Shown here piece by piece: positions 42,470 to 51,230 of a stretch of DNA of 64,000 bases (positions are counted from its first letter, which is position 1; every line of letters starts with the position of its first letter). The notes beneath the pieces are model-generated. The model did no database searches. It worked only from the letters and a program-made list of their open reading frames with translations, and was not told the origin of the DNA. The stretch comes from Bog-532 sp963732345 (GTDB lineage: Bacteria; Actinomycetota; Actinomycetes; Streptosporangiales; Streptosporangiaceae): the NCBI GenBank assembly GCA_963732345.1, contig CAVSZI010000020.1, positions 90,577 through 154,576 on the forward strand, in the 5' to 3' direction. The position numbers and the translations under genes were made by a program.

Positions 42470-42839
42470 GTGGCTGCTGCTGTCAGCCTCCGTCCTGGCC
42501 CTGCTGGTCGGGCTGGTCACCGGATGCAGCAGCGGCCCGTCTTACTGCTCGGCTGCCACGGTGGACGCCGCCAACCTTACGGTGGACGCTAGCCACCTCG
42601 GCCATGGTTCCGCGCAGGACGCGCTGAACCTGATCAACATCAACGCGATGGCGCTTAACGCCGACGCGAAGGCTACATATCCGTCACAGGTCACGGCCAT
42701 CCAGGACTCGATCACCACCCTGCAGGCCGCGATCAAGTCACACGGCGCAACCGCGCCAGCGATCACGCGAGTGAGGAACGCGGTCAGCAGCCTGCAGCAT
42801 GCCGTACCGCATGGCTGTACCTTCCCACCTGGTTCTTAG
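42459..42839 (+). CDS. Lipoprotein, function unknown
   Basis: A 126-residue protein with a lipoprotein signal (WLLLSASVLALLVGLVTGC; lipobox LVTGC, Cys at about residue 23). The mature part is Ala/Thr/Asn-rich with helical repeats of hydrophobics (ALNADAKATYPSQVTAIQDS). Its start overlaps the end of the GH16 gene by 11 bp. It is the last gene of the polysaccharide operon and probably sits on the outer face of the membrane. Confidence 0.75.
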   Translation: MSGRWLLLSASVLALLVGLVTGCSSGPSYCSAATVDAANLTVDASHLGHGSAQDALNLININAMALNADAKATYPSQVTAIQDSITTLQAAIKSHGATAPAITRVRNAVSSLQHAVPHGCTFPPGS

Positions 42840-42846
42840 CTAAGGG

Positions 42847-42908
42847 GCCGATTCGCTTAGTGAAATCGGCACTAACGAGCCACCGTCATGGCATTACGGG
42901 ACGGTGGC
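42847..42908. terminator. Two hairpins ending the polysaccharide operon
   Basis: The first stem is GCCGATT / AATCGGC at 42847-42870. The second is a perfect 9-bp stem GCCACCGTC / GACGGTGGC at 42879-42908 with a 12-nt loop. They lie just after the lipoprotein stop and before the convergent DprE1-like gene, so they likely terminate both. Confidence 0.6.
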
Positions 42909-42968
42909 ATCGCCCGCTCTACTGGCGCATAAAAGCCTGCGGTCAAAGGGAAACCCGGCCGGCCGCGG

Positions 42969-44329
42969 TCACAGTCCCAGGCGGCGGGACAGATCAGAGG
43001 CGAGCCTTCCTGCCGGGTCGAGCCCGGCGCGGAACTGCCGGAATTCCGGCAGCCGCGGATACATCTGGGCCAGCACATCGGGCGGCACCCGCGAGTCCTT
43101 CGCCAGGTAGACACGGCCGCCGGCGTCCACGACGAGCCGGTCGAGCCGGTCCAGCAGGCCGGCCAGCCCCGGGGTGCGGGCCGGGAAGTCGAGCGCGAGC
43201 GTCCAGCCGGCCCGCGGAAACGACAGCAGCCCCGGGTCTTCATCCCCGAAGCGTTTGAGCACCGTCACGAACGACGGCGCCCGCGCCGCGCTGACCAGCT
43301 CGAACGAGCGCCGCACGGCGGCCTCCTGGCCGAACGGGACCACGTACTGATACTGCCGGAAGCCGCCCGGCCCGTAAACACGGTTCCAGTTCCTGATGCC
43401 GTCGAGCGGGTGGAAGAACGTCCCGATGGTCTGCAGTTCCCGCTCGCGGTGCCGCGGCGCCTTGCGGTAGTACGCCTCGTTGGCCAGGGCCACCGTGTAA
43501 CGGTTGATCAGCCCGGGCGGGAACGCGGACGGCACGCCCAGGCGGGCGCCGGGGCGGAACGCGAACGGGTCCGTCTTCCCGTCGGCCGGCAGATCGGCCA
43601 GGTCAGCGAAGTCGCCGCTGGTGATCACCGAACGGCCGAGGCTCGCGCCCCGGGCCATGCTGTCCGACCAGGCCACCGTGTAGCCGTAGCGGCGGTCGTG
43701 CTCGGCCAGCACGGCCATGGTCTCGTCGACATCGGCGGTGCGCACGGTATCCACCCGGACCCGGGACGTGGCCACGCGCTTCAGCTGCACCGTGGCCCGC
43801 AGGATCAGGCCGGTCAGGCCCATCCCCCCCGCGGTCGCCCAGAACAGGGCGGGATCGCCCTCGCTGGTCACCGTGCGCAGCTCACCGCTGGGCAGCATAA
43901 GGTCGAAGGAGCGCACGTGCCGGGCGAAGCTGCCCGCCACGTGGTGGTTCTTGCCGTGCACGTCCGCCGCGATGGCGCCGCCGATGGTGACCTGCCGGGT
44001 GCCGGGCGACACCGGGACGAACCAGCCGCCGGCAGCCCGGCCACCATGAGCTGCTCCAGGCTGACGCCGGCTTCGCAGGTCGCCAGGCCGCTGACCGGGT
44101 CCAGTCCGGTGATCCGGTTGAGCCGGACGGTGGAGACGACCAGCCCTCCCCCGCACTGAGCCGCGTTGTTGTAGCTGCGGCCCAGACCGCGCGCGATCAG
44201 CCCCCGGGACGGCGCCGCCGTCTTGAGCAGCGTCTCCGCGTCGCCGGGATCCGACGGCTCGGCCAGCTCGGCCGAGGATGGCGCGATCCGGCCCCAGCCG
44301 GTCAGGGTGACAGTTTGGCCCACGAGCAC
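42969..44329 (-). pseudogene. DprE1-like FAD oxidase with a frameshift
   Basis: The gene is similar along its length to decaprenylphosphoryl-ribose 2'-oxidase DprE1 and related aldonolactone oxidases: TLTGWGRIAPSSAEL, GLIARGLGRSYNNAAQ, then PGTRQVTIGGAIAADVHGKN, FDLMLPSGELRTVTSE and a C-terminal YLAKDSR segment. The first 95 codons (from the ATG at 44329) and the rest are in different frames. The break is near 44035-44042, within the LPAAG/GWFVPV junction, and needs one base. It is either a young pseudogene or a sequencing error. Confidence 0.7.
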
Positions 44330-44453
44330 CGCATACTACCCCCGCCCCGAAGTCCCGGCTCGTGGCCGGGAAATGGCCGCTCAGGAATGCGCCGATTTCG
44401 TTATGCAATCACGGGACGTCCAGGGCGTAACCTTCCGTCCGGACAGGGCCCGG

Positions 44454-45179
44454 TCAGGACAGGGCGGGGCGGGCCGCCGCCAGCTGGGACGCCAGTACCG
44501 ACCGGGCGGTGACCAGGGACGGCCCGTACCAGGTCAGGCTGCGGCCTTCCACCAGCGCGACCCGCTGACGGGGAAACACCTCCGGGCCGTCATCGCCGCT
44601 GAAGGGATACGGCTCGTCGGGCAGCACGATCAGGTCAGGCCGGCGCGCGGCGACATCATCGAGGTCAACGTGCGGATACCGCCCAGGGTCAGCGCCGTAG
44701 ACGTTTTCCAGCCCGAGCCGCGCGGCGACGTCGCCGGTGAAGGTCGCCGATCCCACGACCATCCATGGATCCCGCCAGACGGGGATGACGGCGCGCGTCT
44801 GGGCGCCGGGCCCGGGCTGGTTCCATTCCCGTTCGGCGGCGCCGAGCCACTCCGGCGCCGGCCAGCCCAGGGCGGCGAACATCCGCTGCAGCGAGGCCAT
44901 CGCCTGATCGACGGTCTGGATGACCGTGACCCATACCGGCACCCCGGCCGCCCGGAGGCGCTCGACGTCGATGCGCCGGTTCTCTTCCTGGTTGGCCAGC
45001 ACGACGCCGGGCCTCAGCGCCTCGATGGCGGCCAGGTTGGGGTTCTTGGTCCCGCGCACCCGCGGCACGTCCAGGTCCGCGGGGTGGGTGCACCAGTCGG
45101 TCACGCCGGCCAGCGCCTCCCGCCGGGTCGCGGCCACCGACTCGGTCAGCGACGGCACCAGGGACACCACCCGCCGCAC
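44454..45179 (-). CDS. Helical-backbone metal receptor (BtuF/FecB-like) protein
   Basis: About 241 residues of the periplasmic-binding fold used for cobalamin or iron chelates: VVSLVPSLTESVAATRREAL, NPNLAAIEALRPGVVLANQE, a long helix, and RPDLIVLPDEPYPF. There is no signal peptide, so it is a cytoplasmic or orphan receptor rather than a classical ABC component. Coding-like sequence continues in frame upstream of the GTG (TCDDLGYPVPLARPVRR, typical for the family) into the end of the repeat-protein gene, where no start codon exists. The true start may be lost. Confidence 0.65.
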   Translation of the reverse strand: MRRVVSLVPSLTESVAATRREALAGVTDWCTHPADLDVPRVRGTKNPNLAAIEALRPGVVLANQEENRRIDVERLRAAGVPVWVTVIQTVDQAMASLQRMFAALGWPAPEWLGAAEREWNQPGPGAQTRAVIPVWRDPWMVVGSATFTGDVAARLGLENVYGADPGRYPHVDLDDVAARRPDLIVLPDEPYPFSGDDGPEVFPRQRVALVEGRSLTWYGPSLVTARSVLASQLAAARPALS

Positions 45180-45226
45180 CGGCCGCGCCAGCGGAACCGG
45201 ATAGCCGAGATCATCACACGTTATGT

Positions 45227-45604
45227 CTATGGTTCGTCCTGCTTTCGCACTTCCGCGGGCAGGTCGCCAGCGTCGGCCGCGTCTTTACCCTTGCCCGTAC
45301 GGAGGTCGGCCAGCTGCGCGGCTATCTGCAGTTCCGCCTCCTCGTCCTGCCTGCGCACTTCCGCGGGCAGGTCGCCAGCGTCGGCCGCGTCTTTACCCTT
45401 GCCCGTACGCAGGTCGGCCAGCTGCGCGGCTATCTGCAGTTCCGCCTCCTCGTCCTGCCTGCGCACTTCCGCGGGCAGGTCGCCAGCGTCGGCCGCGTCT
45501 TTACCCGTGCCCGTACGCAGGTCGGCCAGCTGCGCGGCTATCTGCAGTTCCGCCTCCTCGTCCTGCCTGCGCACTTCTGCGGGCAGGTCGTCATTGTGCG
45601 TCAT
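45227..45604 (-). CDS. Protein of 36-residue tandem repeats
   Basis: A 125-residue charged protein from the ATG at 45604 (AAGGGA upstream). After MTHNDD it consists of three 36-residue repeats and a final partial one. Each begins DLPAEVRRQDEEAELQIAAQ and ends with Gly/Lys/Ala/Asp residues. The unit has an amphipathic helix followed by a short polar linker. Repeats differ at one or two residues only, so the duplication is recent. No family recognised. It lies 47 bp upstream of the metal-receptor gene, same strand. Confidence 0.7.
   Translation of the reverse strand: MTHNDDLPAEVRRQDEEAELQIAAQLADLRTGTGKDAADAGDLPAEVRRQDEEAELQIAAQLADLRTGKGKDAADAGDLPAEVRRQDEEAELQIAAQLADLRTGKGKDAADAGDLPAEVRKQDEP
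45248..45592. repeat. 108-bp tandem repeat, three copies plus partial
   Basis: Units at 45248-45355, 45356-45463 and 45464-45571 are nearly identical, and a fourth partial copy runs to about 45592. They are fully coding (36 codons each) in the repeat protein. The period is exact and the frame is kept. Confidence 0.95.
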
Positions 45605-45884
45605 GGCAGGTCCCTTCAAACTGGCCACCCCGCTGGTGGTCCTGACCGGGTAGGTATGGCTGATACCGAGCTATTCCTGGTTTCTTCCTACACGCGACCT
45701 TGGTCCCGCCGCTGGTGGCCTTAGTCCTTGTCGGTAAATGAGCCCACCGCCAACCCCGCCACCGCCAGCTCACCGGGCGCCCGAACTGGGGGCCCGCCCT
45801 CGACGGCCCGCGTTACGCTGGCGTACCTTCGTTATGTTACTGGCGCGTACGGCTGGCCTCCGGGCCGCCCGGAAAGGAGTTCCG

Positions 45885-46739
45885 ATGTCCCGGCATCGTC
45901 GGACGATCACCGGCCGGCCGGTGGTGATCACGGGTGCCGCCTCCGGCATCGGCCGGAGCCTCGCGCAGCGGCTGTCCCGATCCGGCTCTGCGGTGGCCAT
46001 CGCTGACGTCAACGAGACCGGCCTGAAACAGACGGCCCAGTCGCTGCCGGGGCCGGTGCTCGCCCGTGTGCTCGACGTAGCCGACGCCGCGGCCCAGCTC
46101 CGCTTCGCGGCGGAGGTGCGGGAGTGGCTGACCGCACCGCTGGCCGCAGTGTTCAACAATGCCGGCGTCGCCGTGACGTCGCCGGTCCTCGGCGCTGACC
46201 CGGATGACGACGAGTGGCTGCGGCGGATCAACTTCGGCGGCGTGGTCAACGGCACCCGCGCCTTCCTGCCCATCCTCACCGGGCAGGACGAGGGCGTCAT
46301 CGTCAATACCTCCAGCGTCTTCGGCTTGCTGGGCATGCCCTACCAGAGCGCCTATTGCGCCTCGAAGTTTGCGGTCCGCGGCTTCACCGACGCGCTGCGC
46401 CAGGAACTGCGCGGCACCGGCGTCTCGGCGGTCACCGTCCACCCGGGCGGCATCCGGACGAACATCGCCCGCAACGCGCGGATACGCAGCGACCCCGAGG
46501 GCCGCGGGCGCACCCACGAGCAGATGGCGGCCGAGTTCGAGGCGATCACCATGACCTCACCGGAGAAGGCAGCGGAGATCATCTGCCGCGGGGTGGAGCG
46601 GGGCAAGGCCCGCATCCTGGTCGGGCCCGACGCCTATGCCTTCGATGCGCTGGCCCGGGTCGCCCCGACGCACTACTTCGACATCATCGCGCAGGCCGAG
46701 AAGCGGCTGCGGTCGCGGCGGGGGGCGGTGCGCCAGTGA
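45885..46739 (+). CDS. Short-chain dehydrogenase/reductase (SadH-like)
   Basis: A 284-residue SDR. NAD-binding ITGAASGIGRSLA, NNAGV, and the catalytic YCASK (Tyr/Lys) after a Ser-containing strand (VNTSSVFG) are all present. GGAAAGGAG precedes the ATG at 45885. Its stop overlaps the start of a Baeyer-Villiger type monooxygenase (GTGA). Mycobacteria carry a similar SDR/monooxygenase/hydrolase set (sadH, mymA, lipR), thought to act on ketones, fatty acids or cell-envelope lipids; the parallel is from gene types, not from a search. Confidence 0.85.
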   Translation: MSRHRRTITGRPVVITGAASGIGRSLAQRLSRSGSAVAIADVNETGLKQTAQSLPGPVLARVLDVADAAAQLRFAAEVREWLTAPLAAVFNNAGVAVTSPVLGADPDDDEWLRRINFGGVVNGTRAFLPILTGQDEGVIVNTSSVFGLLGMPYQSAYCASKFAVRGFTDALRQELRGTGVSAVTVHPGGIRTNIARNARIRSDPEGRGRTHEQMAAEFEAITMTSPEKAAEIICRGVERGKARILVGPDAYAFDALARVAPTHYFDIIAQAEKRLRSRRGAVRQ

Positions 46740-48229
46740 GCGAGCACGTCGACGTGCTGATCGTCGGGGCCGGGCTGTCCGGGATCGGCGCCGCGCACCA
46801 CCTGCAGACCGCGTTCCCCGGCCGGACCTACGTCATCCTCGAGGCCCGTGATGTCATGGGCGGCACCTGGGACCTTTTCCGCTATCCGGGCGTGCGCTCG
46901 GACTCGGACATGCAGACGCTCGGTTACCGGTTCCGCCCGTGGACCGGGGCCAAGGCCATCGCGGACGGCCCCTCGATCCTCCGCTACGTCCGCGATACGG
47001 CCACCGAGGCGGGGATCGACCAGCACATCCGCTACCACCACCGGGTGACCCGGGCGTCCTGGTCCGCCACCGACGCGCGATGGACGGTGGAGGCCACCCA
47101 CGGCACCGAAACCGTGGTGCTGACGTGCAGCTTCCTGCTGCTGTGCAGCGGCTACTACCGCTACGACCGCGGTTACCAGGCGGCGCTGCCGGGCATCGGG
47201 AACTTCCGCGGCCAGGTGGTGCACCCGCAGCAGTGGCCCGAGCACCTGGATTACGCGGGTAAACGGGTCGTCGTGATCGGCAGCGGCGCGACCGCGGTGA
47301 CGCTGGTGCCGGCCATGGCCGGGACCGCCGGGCACGTGACGATGCTGCAGCGCTCGCCCAGCTACATCATCAGCCTGCCGACCGAGGATCCGATCGACGC
47401 GCGCCTGCGCGCCCTGGTCGGGACGCGCCGGGCCTACCCCCTCATCCGGTGGAAGAACGTGCTCGTCACCACGCTGATCTACCAGCTCAGCCAGCGACGG
47501 CCGCAGATGATGCGGAACTGGATCCGCAGCATGACGATCAAGCAGCTGCCGGCCGGGTACGAGGTCGACACGCATTTCAAGCCGGTCTACAACCCCTGGG
47601 ACCAGCGCCTGTGCCTGGTGCCGGACGGCGACCTGTTCCGCGCCATCCGCAATCAGCGGGCCTCGGTGGTCACCGGCCGGATCGCGACCTTCACGGAGCA
47701 CGGCCCGCGGCTGGAATCCGGCGAAGAGCTCAAGGCCGACATCGTGGTGACCGCGACCGGCCTGCAGTTGCTCGCGCTGGGTGGCATCGAGCTGACCGTC
47801 GACGGACGCGCTATCCGCCTCCCCGACACAATGGCCTACAGGGGCATGATGCTGAGCGGCGTGCCGAACTTCGCCTTCACCATCGGCTACACCAACGCGT
47901 CGTGGACGCTGAAGGCGGACCTGGTGAGCGAGTACGTCTGCCGGCTGCTCGCGCACATGGATTCCCGTGGCTACGACGTGTGCGTCCCGGTCAACGAAGA
48001 TCCGCGCGTCACCGGGCGGCCGCTGCTGGACTTCTCGGCGGGATACGTGCTCCGCGCCATCGATCAGTTCCCGCGGGCCGGCTCGCGGGCCCCCTGGCGG
48101 CTCGGCATGAGCTATCTCAGCGACGCGCTCACCCTGCGGCACGGCAAGATCGACGACGGCGCCATGCGCTTCAGTGCAGTCCGGACCGGGCCGCGTCCAG
48201 CTGGGACCGGAGCACCGAGCACGCGCTGA
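46736..48229 (+). CDS. Flavin-containing Baeyer-Villiger type monooxygenase
   Basis: A 497-residue FAD/NADPH enzyme. FAD motif IVGAGLSGIGAAHHL at the N-terminus, the Baeyer-Villiger fingerprint FRGQVVHPQQW near residues 155-165, and the NADPH motif VVVIGSGATAV. It inserts oxygen into ketones or aldehydes; the substrate is unknown. Translationally coupled to the SDR. The last 19 or so residues (RTGPRPAGTG and onward) run antisense through a fragment of a metal-receptor gene, so the original C-terminus was probably replaced. Confidence 0.88.
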   Translation: MSEHVDVLIVGAGLSGIGAAHHLQTAFPGRTYVILEARDVMGGTWDLFRYPGVRSDSDMQTLGYRFRPWTGAKAIADGPSILRYVRDTATEAGIDQHIRYHHRVTRASWSATDARWTVEATHGTETVVLTCSFLLLCSGYYRYDRGYQAALPGIGNFRGQVVHPQQWPEHLDYAGKRVVVIGSGATAVTLVPAMAGTAGHVTMLQRSPSYIISLPTEDPIDARLRALVGTRRAYPLIRWKNVLVTTLIYQLSQRRPQMMRNWIRSMTIKQLPAGYEVDTHFKPVYNPWDQRLCLVPDGDLFRAIRNQRASVVTGRIATFTEHGPRLESGEELKADIVVTATGLQLLALGGIELTVDGRAIRLPDTMAYRGMMLSGVPNFAFTIGYTNASWTLKADLVSEYVCRLLAHMDSRGYDVCVPVNEDPRVTGRPLLDFSAGYVLRAIDQFPRAGSRAPWRLGMSYLSDALTLRHGKIDDGAMRFSAVRTGPRPAGTGAPSTR

Positions 48230-48293
48230 CCAGGGACGGGCCGTACCAGGGCACGTTCGGGTTGATAAGCCAAACTGCGTCCCTGCCGTCCAT
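48171..48293 (-). pseudogene. C-terminal fragment related to the metal-receptor gene
   Basis: A 40-codon frame ends with PWYGPSLVSACSVLRSQLDA. This closely resembles the C-terminus of the metal receptor at 44454 (TWYGPSLVTARSVLASQLAA), and the DNA similarity is visible over about 60 bp. Nothing else of the gene remains. It overlaps the end of the monooxygenase gene on the opposite strand. Confidence 0.55.
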
Positions 48294-48300
48294 AGGCACT

Positions 48301-49581
48301 TCATGAGCTCGGCAGTCCCCCGTCTATCCGGCCGCGGGAAAGACCCGCCGCCACCCCGGGCGGCCCGTGCCGCTGCGGATCATCGGCGGGGATGCCCGCG
48401 AGCACGGCGCCGGCCGCGTCAAAGGCGCGCAATGTGTCCTCCAGCATCGGGGACGACTGCGCGTCCGGCCACGAAGACAGCTTGGCCGCCACCGTGCCGG
48501 TACCCGGGGCGACGTAAAGCATCTGGCCATTGATGCCCAGGCACAGCAGCACGTCGCCGTGCGCCCGTGGCACGAACCAGAACTTGTTGCGGTACCACCC
48601 GCCGGGAAGGTAGGGCTCGGACACGGACCGCGCGAACGCGTCCCGGACGTCCGGGTCGACCGCCCACGACTCCCGCAACCAGGCACCGGGGACGATGCGG
48701 CGGCCCGCCACTTCGCCGTCCCCCAGCAGCATCATGCCGAAACGTGCGAGGTCCCGGGCGGTGGCGCACATTCCCCCGTCGTGAATCGCGGTGCCTACCC
48801 CGTCACAGGTGATTTCGGCATCATGATCGGCCCCCAACGGCGACCACACGAACTCGCTGATGAGGTCGGCCATCCTGGTATTCGCGGCCCGCTCGCACAC
48901 CCAGCCGAGGACATCAGTCTCGCAGGACCGGTAGTCAAAGACCCCGCCGTGCGCGCCGGCGCCGCCGAGTGTGGTCAGGTAGGCGTACATCGACGGGGGC
49001 ACCTTACGCGCCGACGGGGGGCGCCAGCCCATGGCCTCCTCGATGAGGCGCACCTCGGCGTTCAGGTCCGTGTAGTCCTCGCTGAAGTCCACTCCGGACC
49101 GCATGTCCAGGACATTACGCAGGGTGGCCCCGCGGTAGCCGCTGGACGAAAGCTCTGGCACGTGGTCGGTGATCAGCTGCTCGGGGGACAGCACACCGCG
49201 CTCGACGAGGTTGCCGACGACGCAGCTCACCACGGACTTGGAGATGGACATCAGCAAGTGGGGTGTGTCAGAGGCCATCTCTCCCGCGTAACGCTCGAGG
49301 ACCACCCGCCCGTCGTGGACGACGACGACGGCATCGGTGTAGGTGCCGTCGAGCACTTCGTCCACGGTCGCCTCGGCGGCGCTGGCGCGGACCAGCGAGA
49401 CCCGGCCCAGCGGCTGGGGATCCCCGGGCAGCGACGCTACCGGTCCCGGGCCGCGGGGAATGCGCTGCGTGGGCACGAGTTCACGCACGTGCGAGAAAGA
49501 CCACCGGTTGTAGGGAGGCAGCTGCCAGTTGGCGAGCGTGACCCGAGCATCCGCGGGCGGCGGGAATCCTTGCATGAGCAT
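48301..49581 (-). CDS. Serine hydrolase, beta-lactamase class C / NylB-like
   Basis: A 426-residue serine hydrolase. The SxxK motif is LLMSISKSVVS with the nucleophile Ser, the second motif is FDYRSCETDVLGW (Tyr-x-Ser), and HDGGMCATARDLARFG is typical of NylB-like 6-aminohexanoate-dimer hydrolases and esterases. No signal peptide is present, so it is cytoplasmic. The substrate is unknown. It converges on the monooxygenase gene. Confidence 0.85.
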   Translation of the reverse strand: MLMQGFPPPADARVTLANWQLPPYNRWSFSHVRELVPTQRIPRGPGPVASLPGDPQPLGRVSLVRASAAEATVDEVLDGTYTDAVVVVHDGRVVLERYAGEMASDTPHLLMSISKSVVSCVVGNLVERGVLSPEQLITDHVPELSSSGYRGATLRNVLDMRSGVDFSEDYTDLNAEVRLIEEAMGWRPPSARKVPPSMYAYLTTLGGAGAHGGVFDYRSCETDVLGWVCERAANTRMADLISEFVWSPLGADHDAEITCDGVGTAIHDGGMCATARDLARFGMMLLGDGEVAGRRIVPGAWLRESWAVDPDVRDAFARSVSEPYLPGGWYRNKFWFVPRAHGDVLLCLGINGQMLYVAPGTGTVAAKLSSWPDAQSSPMLEDTLRAFDAAGAVLAGIPADDPQRHGPPGVAAGLSRGRIDGGLPSS

Positions 49582-49646
49582 AGGCCGAGCCTAATGGCCC
49601 CTTTCTCGCTGCCGGGCACCAGTGGCTGCCCTGGTGGCAGGCGACG

Positions 49647-51005
49647 TCAGGCGGGGGTCCCCGGGATGGTCGTGAACCCCTTGAAGTGGCCGTTCAGTAC
49701 CTGCCCGGCCGTGGCCAGCAGGTCGGCCTCGGAGAACGGCTTTGCCACGAGGGCCGCGCCCGGGTCGAGCCTGCCCTGGGAGGCCAGGACAGGCCGGGCG
49801 TAGCCGGACATGAAGACCACTTCGATCTCCGGCTTGATCAACCGCATTTTCTCGGCCACCTCCTTGCCGAGCATGTGCGGCATAACCACATCGGTGACCA
49901 GCAGGTGGATCTCGCCCGGGTGGCCGTCGGCAATGCGGAGGGCCTCCGGGCCGTTCGCGGCGGTGATCACCCGGTAGCCGTTACGGCTGAAGATACGCCT
50001 GGTCACCTCGCGCAGCGCTTCCTCGTCCTCAACGAGCAGGACCGTCTCTCCCTTGGGTGCCCGCCGGTAAGGCACGGGCTTTGCGACCGGGATGGCTGCC
50101 TCCGCGGTGACAGGCAGCGTGATGATGAAGGTCGTGCCGGTGCCGGGTTCGGAGTAGATCCGGATGTTCCCGTCGGCCTGCGCGAGGATCCCGTAGACGG
50201 TGGCCAGGCCGAGCCCGGTTCCGCGGCCGTCTGGCTTGGTGGTGAAGAACGGCTCGAATACGTACTGCTCAACATCGGCGGCCATTCCGGTGCCGGTGTC
50301 GCTGACCCGCAGCCGCACGTTCCGGCCCTCCCGCGCCCTGGATCCCCCGGCGATGGTGTCGGCATCGACGGTGATGTTGCCGGTGTCGATGGTCAGCACA
50401 CCGCCGTCCGGCATGGCGTCGCGGGCGTTGACCGCGAGATTCACCAGCACCTGCTCCAGCTGGCCAGGATCGGCCAGCACCGGCCACAGGTCACCGGCCA
50501 GCGAGATGACCAGCTCGACATGCTCGCCAAGGGTGCGGCGCAGCAGTTCCTCCACCTCGGTGATGACGGTGTCCAGGTCGAGGACCTGCGGCCGGATCAC
50601 TTCGCGCCGGGCGAAGACGAGCAGCTGGTGGGTAAGCCCGGCCGCCCGTTCGGCGGCCTTCTTGATCTCCCCGAGGTCAGCGCTGGCCGACTCCAGGTGC
50701 CCAGCTGGGTCAGGCCCGGCCGCGGCGGCGACGTCCTCGGAGACGAAGGACACGTAGTTGAGGATCACGGCGAGCAGGTTGTTGAAGTCGTGTGCGATGC
50801 CCCCGGCGAGCTGGCCGAGGCTCTCCAGACGCTGGGCCTGCGCCTGCAGTCGTTCCCTTCGCTCCAGGGACTTCCGGGCATCGCGGCGCTCGGCGTCGAT
50901 CCCTGCCTCAGCCGTCTCCCCGGTGCCCAGCTGCGGGCCGGCCGCACACGACACCGCGGCCGCCCGGCGGGCGGTTACCTGCTCATCCCCCGTCGGCTGG
51001 GCCAT
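49647..51005 (-). CDS. Hybrid histidine kinase with C-terminal receiver, no sensor domain
   Basis: A 452-residue soluble protein. A helical N-terminal segment of about 60 residues leads into the phospho-acceptor region LGQLAGGIAHDFNNLLAVIL. The HATPase domain follows (NLAVNARDAMPDGG, GRGTGLGLATVYGI). After a short linker the receiver domain has LLVEDEEAL, acceptor Asp in LLVTDVVMPHM, and Lys in LVAKPFSEADLL. No PAS, GAF or membrane sensor is present. ATG at 51005 with GGAGGTGATTCAC upstream, a very strong site. Confidence 0.88.
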   Translation of the reverse strand: MAQPTGDEQVTARRAAAVSCAAGPQLGTGETAEAGIDAERRDARKSLERRERLQAQAQRLESLGQLAGGIAHDFNNLLAVILNYVSFVSEDVAAAAGPDPAGHLESASADLGEIKKAAERAAGLTHQLLVFARREVIRPQVLDLDTVITEVEELLRRTLGEHVELVISLAGDLWPVLADPGQLEQVLVNLAVNARDAMPDGGVLTIDTGNITVDADTIAGGSRAREGRNVRLRVSDTGTGMAADVEQYVFEPFFTTKPDGRGTGLGLATVYGILAQADGNIRIYSEPGTGTTFIITLPVTAEAAIPVAKPVPYRRAPKGETVLLVEDEEALREVTRRIFSRNGYRVITAANGPEALRIADGHPGEIHLLVTDVVMPHMLGKEVAEKMRLIKPEIEVVFMSGYARPVLASQGRLDPGAALVAKPFSEADLLATAGQVLNGHFKGFTTIPGTPA

Positions 51006-51200
51006 GTGAATCACCTCCAGACTGGCCGGAAGGCGCCTGCCGCGCCGGGGCGGCCGGTCAGCACGCGACGGGGCCCTCGGGACAGGGCGGCCTCTTTCCC
51101 CGGACATCTCGGGCAGGCCGTACGCAACCCGGCCGTCCCGCACCGAGGACCGGCACCGGCACCGGCGGGCCGGATCGTCACTGAAAGTGAAGCATATCAA

Positions 51201-51219
51201 ACTCTAAGTAGTATAGAGT
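51201..51219. promoter_or_regulatory. Inverted repeat upstream of the hybrid kinase
   Basis: ACTCTA-N7-TAGAGT lies in an AT-rich 40-bp patch (51185-51222) within the 225-bp gap between pspA and the kinase gene. It could be an operator or part of the kinase promoter. Confidence 0.35.
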
Positions 51220-51230
51220 CGGCAGCGCGG

